Positions 1 to 11,300 of a DNA stretch of 64,000 nt are shown in pieces. Made by a program: the position numbers and the translations under genes. The stretch comes from Methanobacteriota archaeon (GTDB lineage: Archaea; Thermoplasmatota; Poseidoniia; Poseidoniales; Poseidoniaceae). The notes under the pieces were generated by a model. The model did no database searches, was not told where the DNA came from, and saw only the letters and a program-made list of their open reading frames with translations. The stretch is from positions 1 through 64,000 of the forward strand of contig PBDU01000021.1 in assembly GCA_002718195.1 (NCBI GenBank), read 5' to 3'. The first letter of the stretch is position 1. Each line of letters starts with the position of its first letter.

Positions 1-1290
1 GGATGTGAATTGTGGATAAGCGATGGCACTTTAGATGGCGATTCCTTATTGCTCGATATCAACCCAACAGGGGACTCTATGCCCGGAAAGGAAATTGGTT
101 TTACTAACGTAAATACCACGAACGGAGAATTGGTATTTTTTGATGCTGATAACGGTCAACATGGTAGAGAATTATGGGTGACAGATGGAACGGCTGAAGG
201 AACATACATGGTGAAGAACTCCAATGCTGGAGATGCAATATCATCAACAACTTCTGTAGCAATTTGGAACCAAGGACTTGTCTTTACTACGGTTAACGGC
301 AATCAACTAATGTATTCTAACGGCGAAATCAATAATACCCAGTCGGTCTTCGAAGTGGATTTATTCAATTCAAGCCAATCATCGATTTTAACTAACCAAA
401 CATCTACTTGGAATTCATTTGGAGCAGTAAGCCTCCACTCTGATGAGTTTGGATTGTGGTTCAATGCCGACGATGTATCAATTGGATTTGAGCCGAGGTT
501 ACTAACCAATAGTGGTGATTTATTCACATTCGATATCAATCCTGGCGGTGATTCATTTTCTACACATTTTGAGAGTACTCAACAAGGTTTAGCTGTAATC
601 GCAGGTCAAGCAAATGGAGGAAGACAAATTCACCTTCTATCAAATCAGGGATTTATCACAACTCTAACAAATCTAGTAATGGAAGGTACAACCGTACCAG
701 TCACCGACGTTGGCCTTGGGATGGGTCTGAATCATCTCAATTCAAAACTGATCTTTGACGTAGTTACCTTCGGAAATGAATCAAAGGTATGGTCGTATGA
801 TTTACTCACTGGACAAACAAGATTGTTGAGCAATAGCATAACCTACCCAGGTAATGATGGGGTCGTTGAGAAATCAAGCACTGTTCTTTGGTTTGATTGC
901 ATCAGCCCTGGTAACGGCGTTGAATTGTGTAAATCAGATGGTACAATTTCTGGGACAAGTGTCGCTACTGACATGGTAGTCGGCAACTTATCCTCATCAC
1001 CAAGAGCAGCTATAACATCTGGAGAGTACGTATTTTTCCTAGCAAAGGGGGAAATTAACGGAGAGCAACAAGGCTATTGCTTATGGTTCTTACACGAGGA
1101 ATCTAATTTTGCGACCCTTACAATTAACCCATGGGTCGGTCAAGGCAACGATTCAAACGCTGGACTATACGGTGGCTTGCTCTCAGGAGGGGGGAGCCTC
1201 TACTTCATTGCCGAGAACGGCATAAACGGGCACGAAATGTATACTTGGAGTCATCAAATGATAACTGGCGGATGGATAATTTGGTCTTGA
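1..1290 (+). CDS. ELWxxDGT repeat protein, 5' end outside window
   Basis: C-terminal 429 residues of a probable extracellular repeat protein. The frame is open to base 1, and the first codons read GCELWISDGT, so the gene begins upstream of the window and the TTG at base 10 is not a start. Further copies of the motif are GRELWVTDGT (bases about 169-195) and a diverged VELCKSDGT (about 919-945). ELWxxDGT repeats are typical of large secreted beta-rich proteins in marine bacteria and archaea, probably propeller-like. No membrane anchor is visible near the C-terminus, which ends in GGWIIWS. It is convergent with nadE, with one base between the stop codons. The substrate or binding partner cannot be told from the sequence. 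The repeat family is fairly certain; surface location is inferred. Confidence 0.75.
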   Translation, partial: GCELWISDGTLDGDSLLLDINPTGDSMPGKEIGFTNVNTTNGELVFFDADNGQHGRELWVTDGTAEGTYMVKNSNAGDAISSTTSVAIWNQGLVFTTVNGNQLMYSNGEINNTQSVFEVDLFNSSQSSILTNQTSTWNSFGAVSLHSDEFGLWFNADDVSIGFEPRLLTNSGDLFTFDINPGGDSFSTHFESTQQGLAVIAGQANGGRQIHLLSNQGFITTLTNLVMEGTTVPVTDVGLGMGLNHLNSKLIFDVVTFGNESKVWSYDLLTGQTRLLSNSITYPGNDGVVEKSSTVLWFDCISPGNGVELCKSDGTISGTSVATDMVVGNLSSSPRAAITSGEYVFFLAKGEINGEQQGYCLWFLHEESNFATLTINPWVGQGNDSNAGLYGGLLSGGGSLYFIAENGINGHEMYTWSHQMITGGWIIWS

Positions 1291-1291
1291 A

Positions 1292-3043
1292 TTAATTTTT
1301 CCTGCTAGCCAATGGCATTCTCCAACCTTGTCCAAATGCCCTATTGCTTATCCGAGGAGCAGGGGGCATCTGCCACCTTTTGTGTTCATTATTCCCCAAT
1401 CTGGAAATAACTTCGTTCACGATTTTACTATCAAATCCAGCCGTTACTATCTCTTCAATAGATTGGTTTTGCTCTATGTAAAGTTTCAGTATTCCATCGA
1501 GGACATCATAAGGTGGTAAAACATCCTCATCGATTTGGTCTTCTGCTAATTCAGCACTTGGTGGCTTAGTCAAAGTCGATTCAGAAATTGGAGCGGCCAT
1601 GCCATCAGATGTAGCAGTGGAATTAAAAAGCTCAGCCATTGCATAAACGTCCATTTTCCAGACATCGCCTAATGGGGCATAACCGCCAGCCATATCTCCG
1701 TATAATGTACAGAAACCTTGGCTTAATTCTGATTTATTTCCAGTTGCAATTGCCATCCTAGACTGGGCATTTGCAAATCCCATTACTATTATTGCTCTGA
1801 GTCTAGCTTGTATATTTTCAGAGGCGACTGGATTACCTTTTGAAAGCATTTCTCCAATGGATGAAATAGTGGATTCGTGCATTTGAGCTATGGTATGTTC
1901 AAGATAATCCATACCTAGTGATTTGCAAGTATATTCTGCATCAGAAATAGAATGTTGTGATGAAAATTTACTGGGCATAGAGATTCCTAGCACATTCTCA
2001 GGACCGATTGCCTCGCAAGCAACGCAAGCAGCAACAGCAGAGTCTATCCCCCCAGACATCCCCAATACGATCGAATTGAGATTAGATTTTCTGCAATAAT
2101 CTCCTAAGCCAACTATAGTTGCATCACAGATTTCTTGAATTCTGGAGCTCTTGAATATATTCGATTCACTATTTTCTAAAATTCTCAACTCAGGTGTTGA
2201 TCTCATTGGATATCCCTCAGGTAAATCAATCCATTCACAGGCTTCTGGATTGGTCAGATCGACCAATAAGATTCCTTCTCTCCAAGCAGGAGCAATAACT
2301 GCTTTTCCGTTTGGCCATGCAACCATACTAGATCCATCGAATAACAGGTCATCATTGCCACCGACTTGATTTGCGAGCAGGAAGGGATGTTGTAGAGTCT
2401 TAGCCGCATCTTTAGCAACATTCAGTCTAACTTCTAATTTCTCATAATGGAAAGGAGATGCACTAAGGTTTACTGTTGCATCCAATGGTACACCTTGATA
2501 TTCGAGCTCAGCAAGCATTTCGATCGGATTGCTATCATAATCAGAGGGAGTTTGACTTGCGTTCTGCCATGCATCTTCACAAATCGTAACACCAAGGTCC
2601 AATCCAGCAATGTTTCTTGTAAGTCCCGATTTTGTTCCGGGCTCGAAATAACGAGCCTCATCAAATACATCGTATGTTGGAAGCAAGATTTTCTTAGCAA
2701 CTACATTGCTCATCCCATCCTTAACAAGGCTATTGATTTGCTTTTCAAGCCTCATTACTGCATTGCTTGGTAATTGTCTATTTTCTCCGGACTTAACAGG
2801 CAATCCGACCAAGGATGGAATACTAGGAGACATTTTTTCAGCAATATCATGACATCTTTGAATGAAATCTTGATTGTTTAGCAGATCTCTTGGCGGATAT
2901 CCACTCAATGCTAATTCGCTTGACACAGAAATATCTGCACCGTGAGATTTTGCCAACTCAATCATCTCGAGAAGTCTATTGCTATTGTTTTCCAAATCAC
3001 CAACCTTAGGGTTGATTTGAAGTAGAGCAATCAACTTTGACAT
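1292..3043 (-). CDS. nadE: Glutamine-dependent NAD+ synthetase
   Basis: Catalyses the last step of NAD synthesis: deamido-NAD plus ATP and glutamine give NAD. Residues 1 to about 280 form a nitrilase-fold glutaminase domain with the expected triad: Glu43 (in SELALSGYP), Lys118 (KKILLP) and Cys155 (VTICEDAW). Residues about 300-583 form the synthetase domain, with the PP-loop SGGIDS at 330-335 and a later GNKSELSQGF motif. The length of 583 is normal for the two-domain form, so ammonia is made in the same polypeptide. The ATG start gives MSKLIALLQINP, a standard nitrilase-domain opening. It lies downstream of the giant surface-protein gene on the same strand, separated by 59 bases, and may be co-transcribed. 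Identification is firm. Confidence 0.95.
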   Translation of the reverse strand: MSKLIALLQINPKVGDLENNSNRLLEMIELAKSHGADISVSSELALSGYPPRDLLNNQDFIQRCHDIAEKMSPSIPSLVGLPVKSGENRQLPSNAVMRLEKQINSLVKDGMSNVVAKKILLPTYDVFDEARYFEPGTKSGLTRNIAGLDLGVTICEDAWQNASQTPSDYDSNPIEMLAELEYQGVPLDATVNLSASPFHYEKLEVRLNVAKDAAKTLQHPFLLANQVGGNDDLLFDGSSMVAWPNGKAVIAPAWREGILLVDLTNPEACEWIDLPEGYPMRSTPELRILENSESNIFKSSRIQEICDATIVGLGDYCRKSNLNSIVLGMSGGIDSAVAACVACEAIGPENVLGISMPSKFSSQHSISDAEYTCKSLGMDYLEHTIAQMHESTISSIGEMLSKGNPVASENIQARLRAIIVMGFANAQSRMAIATGNKSELSQGFCTLYGDMAGGYAPLGDVWKMDVYAMAELFNSTATSDGMAAPISESTLTKPPSAELAEDQIDEDVLPPYDVLDGILKLYIEQNQSIEEIVTAGFDSKIVNEVISRLGNNEHKRWQMPPAPRISNRAFGQGWRMPLASRKN

Positions 3044-3102
3044 TCGCTATCATCAACTCCAAACGTTACTTCCTCAAGAGGATAATGCAAGAGCCATATG
3101 AA

Positions 3103-6100
3103 TCACAATTTGACTTGGTTACCATTTTCATCCTGGTACCACCACTCATTGTTTTGTTTATCCTGCCACCACCATCTGCCATCACTTCCTTGGAACCAAC
3201 CGGAATCTGATTGCGGTGCTTCTGTATTATCAATTTCACTTACAGCCTGATTTACTTCCTGTGATGTCTCTTGAGGCAAGTCTTCGGCAAACGCATCGTC
3301 TTCTGCAACTGAGATTTCATGCTCAAATTCTTCATCTACTTCATCAGCGTAATCTTCCCAATCTATTTCTTCCTCACTACCTGCAAACTTTGTTGCTCTA
3401 AACATAAGCAACATGAAGGCAGATATGACTGCAATTATCAAGATGAATAATAACGAGCCTAAAGCAGGATTAACCTGACCAAATACCTGTTCATTAAGTG
3501 AAAGTTCGGGTTGTGGTCTAACATCAACCGATGGACCAATCGAAACTTCGCCTTCGCTAGATCTTGCTTCCACCCATTGTATTCCGGTTGTTGTTGGCTC
3601 CCAATCCACCGAAATAGATGCAACTCCTTGAGTGGGGACTTCTACTTCAGCAGTCCTCAGCAAATCCGAGTTTCCATTTTCATCAACGATGTATATGTCG
3701 ATTTTCTCTGTCCCATCAAGATCCCCAACATTGTTGACTTCAACATTGATGAATGTTTTATCTCCAAGTTCTAAATCAAGTTTCGAGTAAGTAACAGCGC
3801 CAGCATCAAAACTGAATTCGGGCTTGTACCATTCCATTGACCAGCGATTGTTTAGGGAAGTTTCTGAGAATGAGCGGACTGTATTTCCTGCCAAATCCCT
3901 ACCTTCTACTTCCATAACAAGGGTCAGTCTCTCCGACAGCATACTATCATCAACTACACTTAGGTCAATTGATGAAACAGCCATTAACCTAAGACCGGTT
4001 AATTCTTGACCTTGTAAGGACATAGGCTCCCTACCATTTCTCAGCGCCTCTCCAGTGATAGCGTCCTCAACTCTCCAAACCAACTCAAGACTTTCTCTAT
4101 CAACGCCGCCTTCTTCACTAAGCAAAATCGTGACATCGATTAATTCATTGGAGATTATTGTGTTTTGAATAGGCGCTTCAATTTCAGATGGGATTGGTCC
4201 GAATCCATCCACGATCATCCAGCGCACTGAAGTGGATTTATCGGTCGCATCGATTCCATTAGTTCCAAGACAAGAAACAGACCAAGTTAACGGAGTCGAA
4301 CCGCTAGTAGGAGGAGCATATAGCTCAGTGTTCCATTCTCCATCCACTGCAATAGTTGATGTTATCCTACCACCCATCAATAAGTCAATTCTGCAATCAA
4401 ATTGAGGAATTTCTCCGGACTCATGGAAGACTACGTCTCCAGAAATCTCAAGGAAACTATTTGGTAAAATCCTTGCACCATCTGCGAGCATAACGCCCTG
4501 GCTCAAATGTAGGAATACTGTTTCTTCAGGTATGGAAAGTGCTGGTGAAAACCTCCATCGAGATTCAGGATAGGTTTGGATAGATTCCTTGCCTGCCCTG
4601 TCGATTAAAACTACAGACGGTTCCCTTCTATTTTCTCCCAAATCCGGAGTAGTCCAATCAAGTTTAAACTCGATATTTAGAACAGCAGTTCTTTCGAATG
4701 GGTGTGCCTCTTCACCGTTTTGACCGATGATTTCACAGTCGAGAACAATGAGATAATCAGAATGAGAATTACACATATCATCCTCATAAGTCCAAGTCAC
4801 TTTCATAGGGTTTGCAAGCTGATTTCCAGCAAAATTAACCTCAACAGTATCCAAATCAGAAACACCATTTGCATCCCCTATTGTAACATCTACTGAGTAG
4901 ACTTGTTCTGGATGGAGCCATGATTTTCTTCCGTCAACCCAATTAAAACCATCAGGAGTTGTAATTGGTGCACCATCTGGACCTAATTGATACATGAAAA
5001 GATGCTCACCATCTTTTCCAGAACCACCCAACTTCAACTCTCTACCTGAATCGTCAACTCCAACCATGTAACCTGCTACTTTTTCTCCTTGGATTCCAAT
5101 CGTATCGTCTATTACAAAGGTGTAGGTACCAATCGATGCATCCAGATCAGATGGAAGATAAACAGACATCGGATTGTATTCATCCTCACTTGGCCAGCCA
5201 TTGAAATCCCTATCATCAGCCCATTCTCTCCATACCATCATTTGCACATCTGATGGAAGTTTGACGTAATCTAAGACTTGAATTTCTATGGTCTGAGTTT
5301 GTGAAGTAATTCTGTGGTCGTATTTTTGGATATCAACGCTTAGAACTTCAGGATTGGTTGGATCTGGTTGGAAGGTTCGATTCACCATCCAATTTTCTCC
5401 TTTCTGCCCACCATCCAAAGAGGTTACTTGAACAGTCCAAGTGGTTTCTAGTAAACTAAACGGCACAGTATCAGTAACATTCCAAATATCTCCATCCAGT
5501 GTTGTTGTATTTGCGATTACAGTATCTCCACGAATTAACTCAACAAGACCTTCGCCTGGAGCGAATGCTTGCTCATCATCTATTCCTTCGAAACCAACAT
5601 CAATTGAGAAATTAATCAATTCACCCGCTTTGAGGAAATAAGTATCGCTAGGTAGATTTCCTCGGACATCGCTTATTGCCCATGATTTGATTTCTAGATC
5701 ATTTTCGTATCCTTGAGGTGCTTGTTCCCAAGTGTATACTCCAGGTAAAGAGTGCACTCCATTTGAAAGGATAGTTCTCATCTCAACACGAATAAACTGA
5801 TCATCATCCCAGCCTTGTTTCAGTCTAAAATTCACGCTTGTATCATCAAAATTTCCGTTCTCAACGACTTGAACACCCGAAGGATGAATCTCAACTAAAT
5901 CACTCGCACCTTGCCCAACAGGGCTTCCACCAGCGATTGGCAGGAACCATGTTGCTTGGTTAACAGTACCAATGAAATCCAATCTCACCATATTCGAATT
6001 TAATCCTGGGAGACTAGAGAATCTAGTAGTCATATTCTGCCATTGTTGAGATGGGGCTAGAACAGCAGGAGCATCTGCCATTTGTGCCCAGCCTGTCTGA

Positions 6101-8265
6101 ATGGAAGACACTGATTGAAGTGTATTAATTTCAACTATTACCGAGCCTTGAGAAACCGCTCCCATTGTCAGGTTTATGAGATGATTATTGTTGTAAACAC
6201 CTGCGGTATCTCTGACGGAATTCAAACTCATAACGAATGCGCCATTGGAGTTTTCAGAAATAATCGATGAGGTATCGTAGGGAGCGTACAGATTGCTAAG
6301 ATAGAAACTGCCAGTTCCTAAAATTTCCAAATCCAGCTCAACAAATGCCTCACCATTAACCGAAATTGCTGGTAGTGAAGAGATGATATTGGTTAATTGA
6401 GATAACTCGGTCGTATTGAAATTAATATCCACAATCGAGGCATTGGTGTAGCTGTAATTGGAGAAAATTCCTCCTCCAATCAAGATATTTACTCCAGATA
6501 TGCTCGAAACCTCAGAATAAACTGAGAAACCAAAACTGTGAATGTTAGATCTTGGAATCCAAACACTTGTGGTTGCTAGACCGCTAAAACCCGCAGAAGC
6601 ATTTGTTGAAGTTTTACCATTTGAGAAGTAATTTTGCCAACCCCAGGAACCAACTTTTTCATTCGAACCTCCCCAATCGTAGTTGCCATCATCGTTTAGG
6701 TCGATATAGGGACCGACTGGGAATCTTCCACTTGACTCTGTAATCTTCATACTAGCAATTTCGAATAGTGGGGCTGTTGTTCCGTTGCTGAAATTGCTGC
6801 CGACATATTCTGATTCGAATTTCACCTGATATCTCATAATCGAAGAAGCATTTGAGGTTACTAAAACTTGGCTGAAACCATTCTGAAGTGTCACACTTGA
6901 ATTAATCCAAGGTGAATTCTCATCAGTTCGATAATACACATTTGCGTGGTCCCCCTCTATCTCCATAGTCAACGAATTTAGCGGCATAGAAGTTTCATAC
7001 CATGGAGAAATTGCAACTTGAGAGATGTTTCCCTTCAGCGAGTGAGAGGTGAAAGTACTCATCAATCTTGGACCCCAACTTGCATTGCCAGTCCAGCCAT
7101 TAGACATAGGATCTTCATCTAAGGAGTCGATGAACGAACCATCTGCATAGATGCCTCGGATTATAGGCATTTGATTGTTTGACCCTGCAATTAATTCTAA
7201 ACTTATTCTCAAAGATTGGTGCACAGACCAGTCGATTGTGCTAAGTGGAATTTGATTTCCACTCTTATTTGCTAAGTAACTAATACTTTCATTGGTAAAA
7301 TCATCAATTACAGTCCACCTAATGTCTGCACCTGCTGGAATTTTTGCATCGATTTGCATATCAGCCCATGCTCCAGGCTCGATTCCTATCGTGGAGTTAC
7401 CAGCCCAACCAAATGAAGGGCTGAGCCATGAAGCTTGCAAAGGAGCGGCTAATTTTACATCATCGAAGAACCAATAATCGCAACATGTGCCAGATCCAGA
7501 ATTTTGATGGAATCTGACTTGGAAACTAGAATGGAAAGCAGCAGAAGGTAGGTTCACTGCATATTGTGTAACTCCTCCTCCGCTAGTCGAGCCTTGCCAA
7601 GTTTGCAGAGTTGTCCAGCCTCCGGCGTTATTTCTGTACTGAACCGCTAAATTTTCGTTTGAATCGGGCTCTTCTCCACACCCAGATGAACCTTGACGAA
7701 TCCAAGCATGCAGTGGCATATTTGTGGCTCCAGAGAGATCAACGATTGGAGATGTTGCATATGTTGAACCAGCATAAGTCCTAATCGAGCCGGCAGTTGA
7801 ACCATTGTATCCACATGCAGGTGTAGTTACTCTTCCAGAATAGGAATTACTGAATGTCCAACCATCATTGCCTGAATTAAAATTCCATTCGGTTCCACCA
7901 CCTTGTGCAGTAAGCATACCATCAGCGTCAACCCCAACACCGCTAGAAGTAGAGTCAGGATGATTCCATGCAGAAGCTCCTTCCCAGGCTAATCCATCCC
8001 TAGTTTCGAGTGGGCTTGGTTTGATTTCCATTTCTATTTGTGTAATCGGTTCGTCTTTTGGTACATCGATTGTAAAGCCTAAGCCAACGCTTGGATTAGA
8101 AGTTAAATCAATGATTGAGGAATCGCCTGCAACAGCCATTCTGGCTTCAGATTGTTCTGTAAGAACTATTGTTGATTCGTTATTTTGAACGATAATTGAC
8201 ATTGGAGTCATAACAAATATGCCGACTAGAAGGATGGCAAGATACCCCTTCCATACTCCTCGCAT
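3103..8265 (-). CDS. Giant membrane-anchored surface protein with CARDB-like domain and Trp-rich tail
   Basis: A 1720-residue protein with no specific function that I recognise. An N-terminal hydrophobic segment (residues about 8-25) serves as signal peptide or anchor. Residues about 120-275 resemble a MAM or carbohydrate-binding jelly roll, with several Cys and a closing WFFDDVKL. Long beta-rich, Ser/Thr/Asn-rich stretches follow, many with Ig or cadherin character. Around 1515-1590 a segment containing NNVGDLDGTEKIDIYI resembles CARDB adhesion modules. One transmembrane helix lies at about 1599-1621, followed by a roughly 95-residue acidic cytoplasmic tail that ends in two Trp-rich units (GWFQGSDGRWWW and NNEWWYQDENG). 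The topology suggests an exported adhesin or S-layer-associated protein. It is divergent from ileS; promoters for both must lie in 8266-8398. Confidence 0.7.
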   Translation of the reverse strand: MRGVWKGYLAILLVGIFVMTPMSIIVQNNESTIVLTEQSEARMAVAGDSSIIDLTSNPSVGLGFTIDVPKDEPITQIEMEIKPSPLETRDGLAWEGASAWNHPDSTSSGVGVDADGMLTAQGGGTEWNFNSGNDGWTFSNSYSGRVTTPACGYNGSTAGSIRTYAGSTYATSPIVDLSGATNMPLHAWIRQGSSGCGEEPDSNENLAVQYRNNAGGWTTLQTWQGSTSGGGVTQYAVNLPSAAFHSSFQVRFHQNSGSGTCCDYWFFDDVKLAAPLQASWLSPSFGWAGNSTIGIEPGAWADMQIDAKIPAGADIRWTVIDDFTNESISYLANKSGNQIPLSTIDWSVHQSLRISLELIAGSNNQMPIIRGIYADGSFIDSLDEDPMSNGWTGNASWGPRLMSTFTSHSLKGNISQVAISPWYETSMPLNSLTMEIEGDHANVYYRTDENSPWINSSVTLQNGFSQVLVTSNASSIMRYQVKFESEYVGSNFSNGTTAPLFEIASMKITESSGRFPVGPYIDLNDDGNYDWGGSNEKVGSWGWQNYFSNGKTSTNASAGFSGLATTSVWIPRSNIHSFGFSVYSEVSSISGVNILIGGGIFSNYSYTNASIVDINFNTTELSQLTNIISSLPAISVNGEAFVELDLEILGTGSFYLSNLYAPYDTSSIISENSNGAFVMSLNSVRDTAGVYNNNHLINLTMGAVSQGSVIVEINTLQSVSSIQTGWAQMADAPAVLAPSQQWQNMTTRFSSLPGLNSNMVRLDFIGTVNQATWFLPIAGGSPVGQGASDLVEIHPSGVQVVENGNFDDTSVNFRLKQGWDDDQFIRVEMRTILSNGVHSLPGVYTWEQAPQGYENDLEIKSWAISDVRGNLPSDTYFLKAGELINFSIDVGFEGIDDEQAFAPGEGLVELIRGDTVIANTTTLDGDIWNVTDTVPFSLLETTWTVQVTSLDGGQKGENWMVNRTFQPDPTNPEVLSVDIQKYDHRITSQTQTIEIQVLDYVKLPSDVQMMVWREWADDRDFNGWPSEDEYNPMSVYLPSDLDASIGTYTFVIDDTIGIQGEKVAGYMVGVDDSGRELKLGGSGKDGEHLFMYQLGPDGAPITTPDGFNWVDGRKSWLHPEQVYSVDVTIGDANGVSDLDTVEVNFAGNQLANPMKVTWTYEDDMCNSHSDYLIVLDCEIIGQNGEEAHPFERTAVLNIEFKLDWTTPDLGENRREPSVVLIDRAGKESIQTYPESRWRFSPALSIPEETVFLHLSQGVMLADGARILPNSFLEISGDVVFHESGEIPQFDCRIDLLMGGRITSTIAVDGEWNTELYAPPTSGSTPLTWSVSCLGTNGIDATDKSTSVRWMIVDGFGPIPSEIEAPIQNTIISNELIDVTILLSEEGGVDRESLELVWRVEDAITGEALRNGREPMSLQGQELTGLRLMAVSSIDLSVVDDSMLSERLTLVMEVEGRDLAGNTVRSFSETSLNNRWSMEWYKPEFSFDAGAVTYSKLDLELGDKTFINVEVNNVGDLDGTEKIDIYIVDENGNSDLLRTAEVEVPTQGVASISVDWEPTTTGIQWVEARSSEGEVSIGPSVDVRPQPELSLNEQVFGQVNPALGSLLFILIIAVISAFMLLMFRATKFAGSEEEIDWEDYADEVDEEFEHEISVAEDDAFAEDLPQETSQEVNQAVSEIDNTEAPQSDSGWFQGSDGRWWWQDKQNNEWWYQDENGNQVKL

Positions 8266-8398
8266 GTAACCTTCCCTGTACTTTCAAGGACTTAAATCTC
8301 CACCCAAATTTTCTTTGTCTGAAATTTGCTAATTTTTACGTTCCCAAAGGTGCCACTACATCCGTGAGTTTCAATAAATAACTGATTTTGGCGAGTCC

Positions 8399-11300
8399 AT
8401 GCCAAAGCCATCACCCGCTGGTGAATTAGATAGCGTAGAGCTTGAAAATAATCTCCTGAGCATTTGGAAAGAAGAAGGTGCTTTTGTATCATCAATTACT
8501 AACAGAGAGAGCGGGGCGCCGTTTATTTTCCTAGAAGGACCTCCAACCGCTAATGGTAAACCGGGGATTCATCACGTTGTAGCAAGGACATACAAAGACC
8601 TAGTTTGTAGATGGAAAACCATGCAAGGATTCAGAGTGGAAAGAAAAGGTGGATGGGATACACATGGTTTGCCTGTTGAGATTGAAGTTCAAAAGAGATT
8701 AGACCTAATGAGCAACGAACAAATTGAGGCTTTCGGAATGCAAGCATTCAACGATGCGTGCAGAGAAAGCGTGTGGACATACGAAGAAGCATGGAGAGAG
8801 ATGACTGAGAGGATGGCATATTGGGTTGACTTGGATAATCCATATGTCACACTACACAACGATTATGTCGAATCATGTTGGTGGGCGCTAAAGCAAATGT
8901 TCGATAGCGGATTACTTTATCGCGGATACAAAGTCCTTCCATACTGCCCACAAACTGGAACATCATACTCAAGCCACGAAGTTGCTCTTGGATACAAAGA
9001 GGTTGAAGAGCCATCCGTATATGTCAAGTTCAAACTAGTTGACGAGGATGCCTCAATACTGGCCTGGACAACTACGCCGTGGACTCTTCCTGGCAACGTA
9101 GGACTAGCAGTTGGACCCGATGTCACTTACATCAAGGCAAGAATAGCAAAGGAGGCTGAAAGCTGGGATGGATCTGGAGGAGCACAGGTTGGAGAAGTTG
9201 TAATTCTGGCAAAAGACTTGCAAAAGGAAGTTCTCAGACATCATGTGGACATTATTGAAGAAATCAAGGGCAGTGAATTAGTAGGAATGGCATATGAGCC
9301 ACTATTCCCAGATGCAGTTCCACGCGGAGATTCAGAAACTGCATGGACAGTTCTCTCCGCTGACTGGGTAACTACCACAGACGGTACTGGAGTCGTTCAC
9401 ACTGCCGTTATGTATGGTGAAGATGACTACAATTTGGGAATGGAAGCGGGCTTGCCTGCCCATCATACCGTTGGAATGGACGGTAATTTTGTCGATGGAA
9501 CTCACCCAGAACTGGATGGAAAATACGTCAAAGATGTAGACCAAACGGTAATTCAACTCCTCAGCCAACCCGGTGGAAGTAATGGAAAAGGTCCTCAATC
9601 TGGATTGCTATATCGTGAAAAATCATACCTGCACGACTATCCTCATTGCTGGAGAACAGACCATCCCCTGTTGTACTATGCAATGGATTCTTGGTTTGTC
9701 AAGATGACAGCAGTAAAGGAAAAATTGCTTGAATTTAACGACCAAGTTGAATGGGCGCCAGATTGGGTTGGAGAAGGAAGATTTGGTGAGTGGCTTAGAA
9801 ATGTAAAGGATTGGGCAATCTCCAGAGAAAGGTATTGGGGAACACCATTACCTGTTTGGAGAGACGAAGATGGAAACATGAAGTGCATCGGTTCCATCCA
9901 AGAGCTCAAAGATGAAGTTGCCAAGGCTAACGCTGCCGGAATCAATAATCCTGAATGCCCTGATGATGTCGATTTGCACAGACCAGTAGTTGATGAATTT
10001 ACACTCCTTAGCGATAATGGAAAACCAATGAAAAGAGAGCCATTTGTTATGGATTGCTGGTTTGATTCAGGTTGTGCACCATTTGCTCAATTTCACTATC
10101 CATTCGAAGAAAATGACAAATTCACTCCTGCATTCCCTGTTGATTATATCTGCGAAGGAGTAGATCAAACAAGAGGTTGGTTCTACACTTTGCTGGCAGT
10201 TTCCACCACTGTTTTTGACTCGCCTGCCTACAAGAGATGCTTATCCTTAGGGCTTATTTTAGATGCAGAAGGAAAGAAAATGTCAAAATCAAGGGGTAAC
10301 ATCGTAAACCCTTGGGACCATTTTAACAAGGAAGGAGCGGATGCAACAAGATGGTACATGGTGAGTGCAGGTGCACCATGGATGCCGTTGAAGTTCGACC
10401 CTAATGGAGTAAGAGAAACATATGGAAAGATGTTCCTAACCTTATGGAATGTTTACAAATTCCATGCTGATTATGCTGCATTGGATGGTTTTGATCCAGA
10501 TGCAATCGATCAAATCCCAGTTGCTGAAAGAAAAGATCTTGACAGATGGATTCTTTCGAAATTATCTACTGTTGCAAAAGAATATCACTCAGATTTCGTC
10601 AATTGGAATTACCACAAAGCATGTAGAGACTTAGAGTCATTTATCGTAAACGATATTTCGAATTGGTATGTTAGAAGAAGCAGAAGAAGACTATGGGATG
10701 AAGCAGAATCAAATGACAAATTATCCTGTCAATTTACTCTTCACGAATTATTGACAACATTGTGTAAATTAATTGCACCAGTCTCACCGTTCATGGTGGA
10801 TACAATTCATAGGAATTTGACTGGAAGTCCTGTTCATCTAGCAGATTGGCCTCTCGGAGTCCCTGGTTTGACTGAAGGTGCGACCTCAGATTCATGGGAT
10901 GAGGAAGCCGAAAGGGCTACTGAACTACTTCCTGCTCAAGACCATGCATTAGAGAATTTAATGGAACTTGTAAGAGAATTAGCAGAAGCGGGGAGGAGAA
11001 TCAGAATTGCAGAGGGAAGGAGGCAAAGACTGCCTTGTTTGCAAGGATGGATAGTTGCAGGCCCGGATGTTAGCATCTTCACTGACCTACTACAAGAGGA
11101 ATTAAACGTCGAATCAATAAATACTGAATTGGACCTTGAAAAATTCCAACAAATAAAATTGAATCCTAACTTCAGAAGCCTTGCACCCAAAGCAAGACAA
11201 AATGTCAACCAAATCGCTGGAATGATTAAATCTGCAGAAAATCCAGAAGAGATGTATGATCAAATTAAGGCAGGCGGATTCATGTTGATGGATGTCGAAA

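Noticed and set aside
10..12. TTG at base 10 as the start of the ELWxxDGT gene
   Set aside because: The frame is open to base 1 and the preceding codons complete a GCELW motif, so the gene simply enters from the left.
8292..8495. Open frame on the minus strand across the ileS start
   Set aside because: Overlaps the ileS start and the divergent promoter region, with no recognisable protein features.
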